A stretch of 11,395 bases of DNA from Paracoccaceae bacterium (GTDB taxonomy: Bacteria > Pseudomonadota > Alphaproteobacteria > Rhodobacterales > Rhodobacteraceae), in the NCBI GenBank assembly GCA_021767525.1, contig JAASTF010000078.1, positions 1 to 11,395 on the forward strand, given 5' to 3'. This document shows, one piece after another, positions 1-6,279 of this stretch (the stretch's first letter is position 1; every line of letters starts with the position of its first letter). The notes beneath the pieces were generated by a model that had not been told where the DNA came from, did not search any database, and worked only from the letters and a program-made list of their open reading frames with translations. Both the position numbers and the translations under genes were made by a program.

Positions 1-429
1 TATGTCGATCCGCAGGCCGCGCGCATCGTGTTCAAATCGGGCGCGCCGCTGGTGGTGATGCCGCTGGACGTGACGCATAAGGCGCTGGTGACCGCGCCGC
101 GCAACGACGCGTTTCGCGCGCTCGGCACGCCCGTCGGCATTGCCGTGGCGCAAATGACCGACTTTTTCGAACGCTTCGACAAGGAAAAATACGGATCCGA
201 AGGCGCGCCGCTGCATGACCCTTGCGTAACCGCCTATTTGATCCGGCCCGACCTGTTCTCGGGTCGCCATATCAACGTGGAAATCGAAACCCAGTCGGAT
301 CTGACGATGGGCATGACCGTGGCCGATTGGTGGGGCGTGTCGGGCCGTGCGCCGAACGCGCTGTTCATGGGCGACCTGGATGCCGACGGGTTCTTTGCCC
401 TGCTGACGGAAAGGCTGGCCCGGCTATGA
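1..429 (+). CDS. Inosine/uridine-preferring nucleoside hydrolase, C-terminal part (5' end outside window)
   Basis: This is the last ~142 codons of a nucleoside N-ribohydrolase, an enzyme that splits the N-glycosidic bond of ribonucleosides to give base and ribose for salvage or catabolism. The frame is open from base 1 (reading YVDPQAARIVF), so the gene starts upstream of the window. Seen directly: the PLDVTHK stretch at about 61-81 and the PLHDP motif at 208-222. In this family the His and Asp of the latter lie in the active site, the Asp helping to hold the catalytic calcium ion. The following segment, with ADWWG near 322-336, is typical of the family's end. The N-terminal DxDxxxDD calcium site is not in view, so integrity cannot be judged. 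The stop TGA (427-429) overlaps the next ATG, so the two genes are probably translated from one mRNA. Substrate preference cannot be read from this fragment. Confidence 0.9.
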   Translation, partial: YVDPQAARIVFKSGAPLVVMPLDVTHKALVTAPRNDAFRALGTPVGIAVAQMTDFFERFDKEKYGSEGAPLHDPCVTAYLIRPDLFSGRHINVEIETQSDLTMGMTVADWWGVSGRAPNALFMGDLDADGFFALLTERLARL

Positions 430-875
430 CCGCGCTTCACATCGCAACCCCCGATGACCTTGGCCGCCTGCTGCCGATGGTCGCCGCCTATCACGCCGAT
501 GAAGGCATCGACAGCGACGAGGCGCATCTGACCGCCGCGCTGACGCCCCTGCTGGACGGCACGCCGCTGGGCGTGGCCTATCTGATCGGTCCGCGCCGCA
601 GCCCGGTGGGCTATATCGTCATATCCTTCGGCTACTCGGTCGAGCTGGGCGGGATCGACGGCGTGATCGATGAGTTCTGGATTCGCCCGCCCGTGCGCGG
701 CCGCGGTATGGGGATGGAGGTGCTGTTGGGCCTGGTGCCCGCGCTGGCGGAACATGGGCTGTGCGGCCTGTCGCTCGAGGTCGACCGCGACAACATCCGC
801 GCGCAAAAGCTTTATACCCGTGCGGGGTTCCGCCTGCGCGACAAGTACAGCCTGATGACCCGGGTTTTGCGATAG
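426..875 (+). CDS. GNAT-family N-acetyltransferase
   Basis: A 149-residue protein with the size and order of a single-domain GCN5-related acetyltransferase, which moves an acetyl group from acetyl-CoA to an amine. Seen in the sequence: beta-strand segments around residues 53-76, the acetyl-CoA pyrophosphate loop VRGRGMGME at about 92-100 (R/Q-x-x-G-x-G/A motif), and the C-terminal LYTRAGF block that closes many GNAT folds. I chose ATG 426 because it overlaps the upstream stop as ATGA and has GGAAAGG at 408-414. The frame is open further upstream, but that part lies inside the nucleoside hydrolase gene. It is co-oriented and probably cotranscribed with that gene, which does not by itself reveal the acceptor. 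The substrate is unknown: it could be a small-molecule amine, an antibiotic or a protein. Confidence 0.88.
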   Translation: MTALHIATPDDLGRLLPMVAAYHADEGIDSDEAHLTAALTPLLDGTPLGVAYLIGPRRSPVGYIVISFGYSVELGGIDGVIDEFWIRPPVRGRGMGMEVLLGLVPALAEHGLCGLSLEVDRDNIRAQKLYTRAGFRLRDKYSLMTRVLR

Positions 876-882
876 ACCGGCC

Positions 883-911
883 TTGGTAAAGATGCGCGGC
901 ATGGTTATCTA
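883..911 (+). promoter_or_regulatory. Candidate sigma70-like promoter placing the start site on the selO ATG
   Basis: TTGGTA at 883-888 (4/6 to TTGACA) and TATCTA at 906-911 (3/6 to TATAAT) are separated by 17 bases. A start about 7 bases downstream would fall at the selO ATG (918), giving a leaderless or nearly leaderless mRNA. No Shine-Dalgarno-like sequence precedes that ATG, which fits. Both hexamers are weak, so this is inference only. Confidence 0.25.
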
Positions 912-917
912 TGAGCC

Positions 918-2339
918 ATGACCTTGCATGTGCCCTTCGACAACTCTTACGCTACCTTGCCCGAGCGGTTCTTTACCCTGCAATCGCCCGAACCCGTCGG
1001 CACCCCGCGCCTGATCCGGTTCAACGGGGCGCTGGCCGCCGAGCTGGGCATTGACGGCGGCGACCCCGACACGCTGGCGCGGGTGTTTTCGGGCAATGAG
1101 ACACCGAAAGGCGCGATGCCGCTGGCGCAGGCCTATGCCGGGCACCAGTTCGGCGGGTTTTCCCCGCAGCTGGGCGACGGGCGCGCGATCCTGCTGGGCG
1201 AGGTCGTGGACAAGGCCGGCCGCCGCCGCGACATCGCGCTAAAGGGGTCGGGGCGCACGCCCTATTCGCGGATGGGCGACGGGCGCGCCTGGCTGGGCCC
1301 TGTCCTGCGCGAATACGTGCTGTCCGAGGCGATGCACGCCCTGGGTATCCCCACCACCCGCGCGCTGGCCGCCGTGGCCACGGGCGATCCGGTCTACCGC
1401 GAACAGGGCGCCCTGCCCGGCGCCGTGCTGACCCGCGTGGCCGCCAGCCACATTCGCGTGGGCACGTTTGAATTTTTCGCCGCGCGCCGGGATCTGGACG
1501 CGCTAAAGGCGCTTTACGCCTATACGCGCGACCGCCATTACCCCGATGCCGCCGACCCAGCCGAGATGCTGGACGCGGTGATCGACGCGCAGGCCGCTCT
1601 GGTGGCCGACTGGCTGTCGATCGGGTTCATCCACGGCGTGATGAACACCGACAACACCACGCTGTCGGGCGAAACCATCGATTACGGGCCGGCGGCCTTC
1701 ATGGATGCCTATCACCCGGTCACGGTCTATTCCTCGATCGACCGTTACGGGCGCTACGCCTATGACCAGCAAGGGCAGATCATCGCCTGGAACCTGGCGC
1801 AGCTGGCCTCGGCCTTGGTGCCGCTGATGCCCGACCAGGACGCCGCGGTGCAGCAGTTCACGCAGATGATCCATTCGATGCCCGCGCGGGTCGAGGGCGA
1901 GCGGCGCCTGCGCTTTCGCCGCAAGCTGGGGCTGGCCACGCATCAGGGCGGCGACACCGCGCTGATCGAGGATCTGCTGAAGCTGATGCAGGATCACGGT
2001 GCCGATTTCACCAATACCTTCCGCGGCCTGCTGGACGGAACGGCGCGCGCGCAGTTCACCGATCCGGCGGGTTTCGACGCCTGGCACGCGCGCTGGCAGG
2101 AACGGCTGACAGCCGAGGATGATCCGCAGGCCCTGATGCGCGCCACCAACCCCGCGATCATCCCCCGCAATCACCGGGTCGAACAGATGATCCAGGCCGC
2201 CACGCGCGGCGATTTCGCCCCCTTCGAGCGGCTGACCGAGGCGCTGGTCCACCCTTTCGACGATCACGCCGACAATGCCGATCTGAAACAACCGCCCGAA
2301 CCGCATGAAGAGGTCAAGCAAACCTTTTGCGGCACCTAG
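918..2339 (+). CDS. selO: SelO/YdiU family protein adenylyltransferase (pseudokinase AMPylase)
   Basis: A 473-residue member of the SelO (YdiU, UPF0061) family, close to the ~480 residues of the E. coli protein. Family members have a kinase-like fold that binds ATP flipped and transfers AMP to Ser, Thr or Tyr hydroxyls of proteins; in E. coli this is tied to redox homeostasis and glutathionylation. Visible features: the N-terminal FDNSYATLPERFF block (7-19), AGHQFGGFSPQLGDGRA (74-90), the nucleotide-binding KGSGRTPYSRMGDGRA block (109-124), the MNTDN loop (242-246, presumed catalytic Asp and metal-binding Asn), DYGP (255-258, standing for the kinase DFG) and the terminal TFCGT (469-473). The penultimate-region Cys471 lies where eukaryotic homologues carry selenocysteine; here it is encoded as Cys. 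The start fits the usual N-terminus. A 42-nt gap separates it from the acetyltransferase gene. Confidence 0.96.
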   Translation: MTLHVPFDNSYATLPERFFTLQSPEPVGTPRLIRFNGALAAELGIDGGDPDTLARVFSGNETPKGAMPLAQAYAGHQFGGFSPQLGDGRAILLGEVVDKAGRRRDIALKGSGRTPYSRMGDGRAWLGPVLREYVLSEAMHALGIPTTRALAAVATGDPVYREQGALPGAVLTRVAASHIRVGTFEFFAARRDLDALKALYAYTRDRHYPDAADPAEMLDAVIDAQAALVADWLSIGFIHGVMNTDNTTLSGETIDYGPAAFMDAYHPVTVYSSIDRYGRYAYDQQGQIIAWNLAQLASALVPLMPDQDAAVQQFTQMIHSMPARVEGERRLRFRRKLGLATHQGGDTALIEDLLKLMQDHGADFTNTFRGLLDGTARAQFTDPAGFDAWHARWQERLTAEDDPQALMRATNPAIIPRNHRVEQMIQAATRGDFAPFERLTEALVHPFDDHADNADLKQPPEPHEEVKQTFCGT

Positions 2340-2353
2340 GCTTGCCACTGTGC

Positions 2354-2380
2354 CCGGCCGCGGCCTAAGTTGGTGGCCGG
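2354..2380 (+). terminator. Weak hairpin after selO, possible terminator or 5'-UTR structure
   Basis: CCGGCC (2354-2359) pairs with GGCCGG (2375-2380) across a 15-base loop; a shorter alternative pairs CGGCC (2361-2365) with GGCCG (2375-2379). Only TTT follows, so a true intrinsic terminator is doubtful. It lies in the 65-base gap between selO and the DUF2059 gene. Confidence 0.2.
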
Positions 2381-2404
2381 TTTCACGTTGAAAGGTTTGC
2401 CATC

Positions 2405-2899
2405 ATGCCCCGCCTGCCCCGCCCGCTTTTTGCCGCGGCCCTTGCCTGCGCGCTGATCTCGACGCCGCTTGGCGCACAAGACGCCGATTACGAGGCGCGG
2501 TTGAAAGTGGCGCAAGAGTATGTCGACGCCACGATGCAGGACATGGACATGCCCCGCATCATCGAACAGATGTGGCGCGGGGCGTTGCCGCAATTCCAGC
2601 AGATCGCGGGCGGCCCCTTGTCGGACGAGCAAAAAGACGCGCTGCAACAACTATACACCGAGCTGTTCGACGATCGGATGCGGGACATCATGGCCCAGCA
2701 ACACACGCTGATGGCCGATCTTCTGACGATGGAAGAGATTGTCGCCCTGCGCGATTTCTATGCGACGCCCGAAGGGCGCTCGGTCATGCGCAAGCTGCCC
2801 GACATCATGGCACGCCAGCAACCGCTGGTCCTGTCGATGGTGCAGGAAACCCTGCCTCAGGCGATGCCGCGGATCATGGCCATCCTGCGCCCGAACTAG
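2405..2899 (+). CDS. Secreted DUF2059 domain protein
   Basis: A 164-residue exported protein of unknown role. Residues 1-24 form a classical Sec signal peptide: two Arg near the start, an Ala/Leu-rich core, then PLGA before QDADYEA, with likely cleavage after Ala24. The mature part is predicted mostly helical, rich in Met, Gln and acidic residues. Its second half carries the DUF2059 signature: an L-x-x-F-Y-x-T-P-E-G segment (LRDFYATPEGRS, about 116-127) followed by KLPDIM. The start ATG has AAAGG at 2391-2395, nine bases upstream. DUF2059 proteins are periplasmic or envelope-associated and no biochemical activity can be claimed. The gene runs head-on into lpxB: its stop TAG (2897-2899) and the lpxB stop share CTAG, leaving no intergenic terminator. 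Family assignment is fairly secure; function is unknown. Confidence 0.88.
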   Translation: MPRLPRPLFAAALACALISTPLGAQDADYEARLKVAQEYVDATMQDMDMPRIIEQMWRGALPQFQQIAGGPLSDEQKDALQQLYTELFDDRMRDIMAQQHTLMADLLTMEEIVALRDFYATPEGRSVMRKLPDIMARQQPLVLSMVQETLPQAMPRIMAILRPN

Positions 2900-4062
2900 G
2901 CGCGGCCCAGCCCCGACAGAACCGCCGTTGCCGCGCGCAGCCCAGGTGCCGCCTGGCCACGGCCCAGGCGCTCCATCGTCAGCTCCATCGCCGCGCGTTG
3001 CGCGTCTGGGGCGGCCAGCACCTGCGCCACCGCCGGCGCGATGCGATCGGCCCGGCAATCTGCACCGATGAACTCGGGCACGGCGCGGGTTTCCGACACA
3101 AGGTTGACCAGCGTGACCGTATCCACCAGCAGCATCCGCGCGATGATCTGCCGGCTGAGCCAGCTCATGTCATAGGCGATGACCATCGGCGTGCCGCTGG
3201 CCGCCAGCTCCAGCGACACGGTGCCCGACGCCGCCAGCGCCACGTCCGCCGCCCGGAATGCCGCGCGCTTTTCCGCGGCGAAACCGGCCGCATTGGCCCC
3301 GCGCGGGTCCAGTATCAGCGGCGCGGACGGCCAGCCCTCTGTCGCCTCGTCGATCATCGGCGCCACATGGGCCACCGCCGGGATCACCACGCGCAGATCG
3401 GGCCGGTCGGCCTGCAATCGCGCGCAGACATCGGAAAAGACCGGCATCAGCCGCCCTACCTCGCCCCGGCGCGAGCCAGGCAGCAGCAGCAGCAGCGGCG
3501 CGTCATCCAACCCGTGCCGCGCGCGAAAGGACTGTGCCGCGTCATCGCTTGCCACCGGCTCGGCCACCACCGGGTGCCCGACGAAATCGCAGCGCATCCC
3601 GGCGGCTTCCATATAAGGCGGCTCGAACGGGAACAGCGCCAGCACCTGGTCGATCACCTGCGCCATCTTTTCCGCCCGACCGGGCCGCCAGGCCCAGACC
3701 GTGGGCGCCACGTAATGCACGCAGCGAATGTCGCTGGCGGCCTTGACCTGCCGCGCGACCCGCAGGCAGAAATCGGGGCTGTCGATGGTGATCAGAACGT
3801 CGGGTTTCGCGTCCAGCACCGCCCGCGCCGTTTGCGCGATGCGGCGTTTCAGGTGCCGGTATTTAGGCAGGATTTCCGCCAGCCCCATCACCGACAGCTC
3901 TTCCATCGGGAACAGGCTGTCCATCCCCTCGGCCTGCATCTGCGCGCCGCCGACGCCCATGAATTCAACCTGCGCCAGCGATTTCAGCCCCGCCATCAGC
4001 GCGGCACCCAGCCGGTCGCCCGAGGCCTCACCCGCGATCAGGAAAACCCTCAGCGCACCCAC
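2896..4062 (-). CDS. lpxB: Lipid-A-disaccharide synthase
   Basis: LpxB is an inner-membrane-associated GT19 glycosyltransferase. It joins UDP-2,3-diacylglucosamine and 2,3-diacylglucosamine-1-phosphate (lipid X) into the tetraacyl lipid A disaccharide-1-phosphate. Seen: N-terminal VFLIAGEASGD, the VHYVAPTVWAW block near residue 120, LLLLPGSRRGEV near 195, and the late ALAASGTVSLELAASGTPMVIAYD segment that forms the nucleotide-sugar site in this family. With the GTG start the product is 388 residues, close to the usual ~380-390. No ATG is available: candidates are GTG at 4062 (13-nt overlap with lpxI) or CTG at 4053, which forms CTGA with the lpxI stop and gives a product beginning RVFLIAGE after the initiator. 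It directly receives the LpxI product. It ends tail-to-tail with the DUF2059 gene, sharing CTAG. Identity is secure; the exact start is not. Confidence 0.95.
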   Translation of the reverse strand: MGALRVFLIAGEASGDRLGAALMAGLKSLAQVEFMGVGGAQMQAEGMDSLFPMEELSVMGLAEILPKYRHLKRRIAQTARAVLDAKPDVLITIDSPDFCLRVARQVKAASDIRCVHYVAPTVWAWRPGRAEKMAQVIDQVLALFPFEPPYMEAAGMRCDFVGHPVVAEPVASDDAAQSFRARHGLDDAPLLLLLPGSRRGEVGRLMPVFSDVCARLQADRPDLRVVIPAVAHVAPMIDEATEGWPSAPLILDPRGANAAGFAAEKRAAFRAADVALAASGTVSLELAASGTPMVIAYDMSWLSRQIIARMLLVDTVTLVNLVSETRAVPEFIGADCRADRIAPAVAQVLAAPDAQRAAMELTMERLGRGQAAPGLRAATAVLSGLGRA

Positions 4063-4946
4063 AGGAACATGCCCATCGCGTCGCAGATCTGGATCACTTG
4101 CTCGCGGTCCAGAACGATCACGCCGCCCGCCGCGATCACGATACCGTCCAGCCCCGCCTCGGCCGCGTGCATCGCGGTGCCGGGTCCGATGGTGGGCAGG
4201 TCGGCGCGGCGATCCTGCCCGGGCTTGGGCGCCTTGAACAGGATCGCACCCGCGCCGGGCGCGTCGGGCGCATCCTCGACCGTGTTCGACAGCCAATCGG
4301 CGGCCTGGCCGATCAGGTCACCCGCCAGATCAAAGCTCCAGGTGACCGGGTCACCATCCCAGCCGCGGTCCTCGCGCGGCAGGGCAAGGCCCGCCAGCAT
4401 CACATCGGTGCCCGCCTCGCCCTCGCGCGCCAGAACCTCGCCACGCTTGATCACGCAGGCCTGGCCCAGGTCGGCGCGGCCCTGCTCGGCCAGAACCTGC
4501 AAAGCGGTCGCCACATCGGCGCGGTGGGTCGGCTGCGGCTGGCGCTTGGTCGGCACGCCGGCATCGGGCAACAGGCCGGGGGCCAGCTCGTGCGCGGCGC
4601 GGATGGTAAATCCGGTTTTCTCGAACAGCTGCATCACCGCCCGCAAAGCGCCGTCATCGCCCTGCCCCAGCGCCTGTTGCAGGATCGGCACCAGCGGCGC
4701 GGTTTCCGCGTCCAGCGCGGCGGGGTCCAGCACGGGCCGGTCGATGGCGCCGCACAGGCACACATCGGTCACGCCGCGTTCCCCCAGCTGCAACAGCAGC
4801 GTGCCCAGCGTTTCCAGCCGGAATGTCAGATCGGCGGGCAGCGTGTCGGGCGGCTGCCCCTCCAGCGCGCAGACCAGTGGCGGCACCTCTTGCGCCGCGG
4901 CCACCGCCGCGGGCAAGCCGCCCCGCCCTGCGATCAGCGCCAGCAT
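4050..4946 (-). CDS. lpxI: UDP-2,3-diacylglucosamine pyrophosphatase LpxI (DUF1009)
   Basis: LpxI hydrolyses UDP-2,3-diacylglucosamine to lipid X plus UMP, the step done by LpxH in E. coli; LpxI is the usual form in Alphaproteobacteria. The 298-residue product begins LALIAGRGGLP, matching the family's glycine-rich N-terminus, and carries CGAIDRP (65-71). The C-terminal domain core is KAPKPGQDRRADLPTIGPGT (238-257), where Asp249 probably matches the Asp shown to be catalytic in Caulobacter LpxI; the alignment is by eye. The protein ends AGGVIVLDREQVIQICDAMG and a short hydrophobic tail. It is some 15-25 residues longer than the lengths I recall for the family, the extra lying around 190-232 (GWDGDPVTWSFDLAGDLIG and an acidic stretch). 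The ATG is three bases after the lpxA stop with only a poor ribosome-binding site, and the gene's end overlaps lpxB, so translational coupling is likely. Confidence 0.94.
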   Translation of the reverse strand: MLALIAGRGGLPAAVAAAQEVPPLVCALEGQPPDTLPADLTFRLETLGTLLLQLGERGVTDVCLCGAIDRPVLDPAALDAETAPLVPILQQALGQGDDGALRAVMQLFEKTGFTIRAAHELAPGLLPDAGVPTKRQPQPTHRADVATALQVLAEQGRADLGQACVIKRGEVLAREGEAGTDVMLAGLALPREDRGWDGDPVTWSFDLAGDLIGQAADWLSNTVEDAPDAPGAGAILFKAPKPGQDRRADLPTIGPGTAMHAAEAGLDGIVIAAGGVIVLDREQVIQICDAMGMFLWVR

Positions 4947-4949
4947 GGC

Positions 4950-5735
4950 CTAGCGCGGCGTCAGGAAATGCCGGTCGGTGCCGGCGGTGACGAAATCGAC
5001 GATCTGGCGCACGTAATCGCTGTCGGTTTCCGCGCCCAGCCGGTGCGCGCGTTCCTGGAACGTGCCCTCGCCCTGCGCCAGCATCTGGAACGCGGCGCGC
5101 AGCGCGGTGATGTCCGCGCGGGCCACACCACGGCGTTTCAGCCCCACCAGGTTCAGCCCGTCCAATTCGCCGCGCGGGCCTTGCACCAGGCCGTGCGGGA
5201 TCACGTCATTGGTGACCATCGACAATGCGCCGATGATGGCACCGCGCCCGATGCGCACCCATTGATGCACGCCCGACAGGCCGCCAACGATCACGTCATC
5301 CTCGATCACGCAGTGGCCCGCGATGGCCGAGTTGTTGACGATGATCACCCGGTCGCCCACCTGTGCGTCATGGGCGATGTGGCAGCCGGCCATGAACAGA
5401 CCGTCATCGCCCACGCGGGTCACGCCGCCGCCGCCTTCGGTGCCGGTGTTCATGGTCACGTGCTCGCGGATGCGGTTGCGCGCGCCGATTTCAAGCCGCG
5501 TTTCCTCGCCCTTGAATTTCAGATCCTGCGGGATCTCGCCAATGACGGCGAAGGGAAACACAACCGTCTCGGCACCGATGCTGGTGCGCCCCCCCACGAC
5601 CACGTGGCTTTTCAGCTCGACGCCATCGCCCAGCACCACATCCGGCCCCACATGGCAGAACGGCCCGACGCGCACGCCCTGACCCAGCTGCGCGCCGTCC
5701 TCGATGATCGCCGATGGGTGAATGTCGGTTGCCAT
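4950..5735 (-). CDS. lpxA: UDP-N-acetylglucosamine 3-O-acyltransferase
   Basis: LpxA is the cytosolic first enzyme of lipid A synthesis, moving a 3-hydroxyacyl chain from acyl-carrier protein to the 3-position of UDP-GlcNAc. The 261-residue product (E. coli 262) has the left-handed beta-helix pattern of imperfect hexapeptide repeats from about residue 5 to 180, then a helical C-terminus. The active-site set is intact at a constant offset of -3 from E. coli: His119 and catalytic His122 in AGCHIAHD, His141 in IAGHCV and His157 in VHQW. At the position of the E. coli acyl-length ruler Gly173 the residue is Ala170, which would favour a chain shorter than C14 (inference). The start ATG has AGGAG at 5745-5749, inside the end of fabZ. 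It lies 6 nt after fabZ and 3 nt before lpxI. Confidence 0.97.
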   Translation of the reverse strand: MATDIHPSAIIEDGAQLGQGVRVGPFCHVGPDVVLGDGVELKSHVVVGGRTSIGAETVVFPFAVIGEIPQDLKFKGEETRLEIGARNRIREHVTMNTGTEGGGGVTRVGDDGLFMAGCHIAHDAQVGDRVIIVNNSAIAGHCVIEDDVIVGGLSGVHQWVRIGRGAIIGALSMVTNDVIPHGLVQGPRGELDGLNLVGLKRRGVARADITALRAAFQMLAQGEGTFQERAHRLGAETDSDYVRQIVDFVTAGTDRHFLTPR

Positions 5736-5741
5736 CTGGGT

Positions 5742-6206
5742 TTACTCCTGCGGCAGGTCCATCATCGCGGTGAACTCGGCCTCGGCGGCCATGTCACCAT
5801 CCACCGTGGCCACGCCCTTGAACTTCCACACTTTTGCGCCGGGTTTGCCGCGCAGGGTGGTCAACTCCATCCGCAGCTGGTCGCCCGGCACCACCTTGCG
5901 GCGGAATTTGCAGCCGTCGATGCCCATGAAATAGATCAGTAGATCCTTGTCGGCCAGATCCATCGCCACGCCGACCATCACGGCCGCCGTCTGGGCCATC
6001 GCCTCGACGATGGTAACGCCGGGCATGATGGGCGTGCCCGGGAAATGCCCCTGGAAATGCGGCTCGTTCATGGTGACGTTCTTCAGGCCCACGGCGCAGC
6101 TGGTGCCGTCGATATCGGTCACCCGATCGACCAGAAGAAACGGATAGCGATGCGGCAGGATTCGCTGGATCAGCTGGATATCGGCGCTTTTCAGCGTGTC
6201 ACTCAT
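5742..6206 (-). CDS. fabZ: 3-hydroxyacyl-[acyl-carrier-protein] dehydratase FabZ
   Basis: FabZ dehydrates (3R)-hydroxyacyl-ACP to trans-2-enoyl-ACP in fatty-acid elongation. It competes with LpxA for hydroxyacyl-ACP, which explains the common fabZ-lpxA pairing. The 154-residue hot-dog-fold protein shows IQRILPHRYPFLLVDRV (13-29) and the active-site helix HFPGTPIMPGVTIVEAMAQ (54-72) with catalytic His54 and Glu68. The frame stays open upstream, but ATG 6206 is chosen because AAGGA (6214-6218) precedes it by 7 nt and homologues start just before the IxxILPHRYPFLLVDR block. It follows skp by 73 nt, the longest gap among the genes from bamA down, with no clear terminator. lpxD, which often sits here between skp and fabZ, is missing. 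Confidence 0.97.
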   Translation of the reverse strand: MSDTLKSADIQLIQRILPHRYPFLLVDRVTDIDGTSCAVGLKNVTMNEPHFQGHFPGTPIMPGVTIVEAMAQTAAVMVGVAMDLADKDLLIYFMGIDGCKFRRKVVPGDQLRMELTTLRGKPGAKVWKFKGVATVDGDMAAEAEFTAMMDLPQE

Positions 6207-6279
6207 GGTGGTGTCCTTGGTTTGCGGTGGCTGCCGTTTGTCCCTAGCAACTCGGCAATGGCGGGGCAAGCGCGGGGGA

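Noticed and set aside
2342..2371. Promoter for the DUF2059 gene (TTGCCA, 18-base spacer, TAAGTT)
   Set aside because: The -35 matches 5 of 6 but the -10 only 3 of 6 and the spacer is GC-rich; not strong enough to list.
2951..2969. Inverted repeat GCCTGG/CCAGGC near the lpxB 3' end as a terminator
   Set aside because: It lies within the coding sequence of lpxB, has no T-run on either strand, and such GC palindromes are common by chance here.
2572..4953. Very long open frame on the + strand across lpxB and lpxI
   Set aside because: It is antisense to two clearly recognisable enzymes, is full of Arg, Pro, Ala and Ser runs typical of high-GC shadow frames, and begins inside the DUF2059 gene in another frame.
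4098..5942. 614-codon open frame on the + strand across lpxI, lpxA and fabZ
   Set aside because: His/Gln/Arg-rich shadow of three well-supported genes on the - strand.
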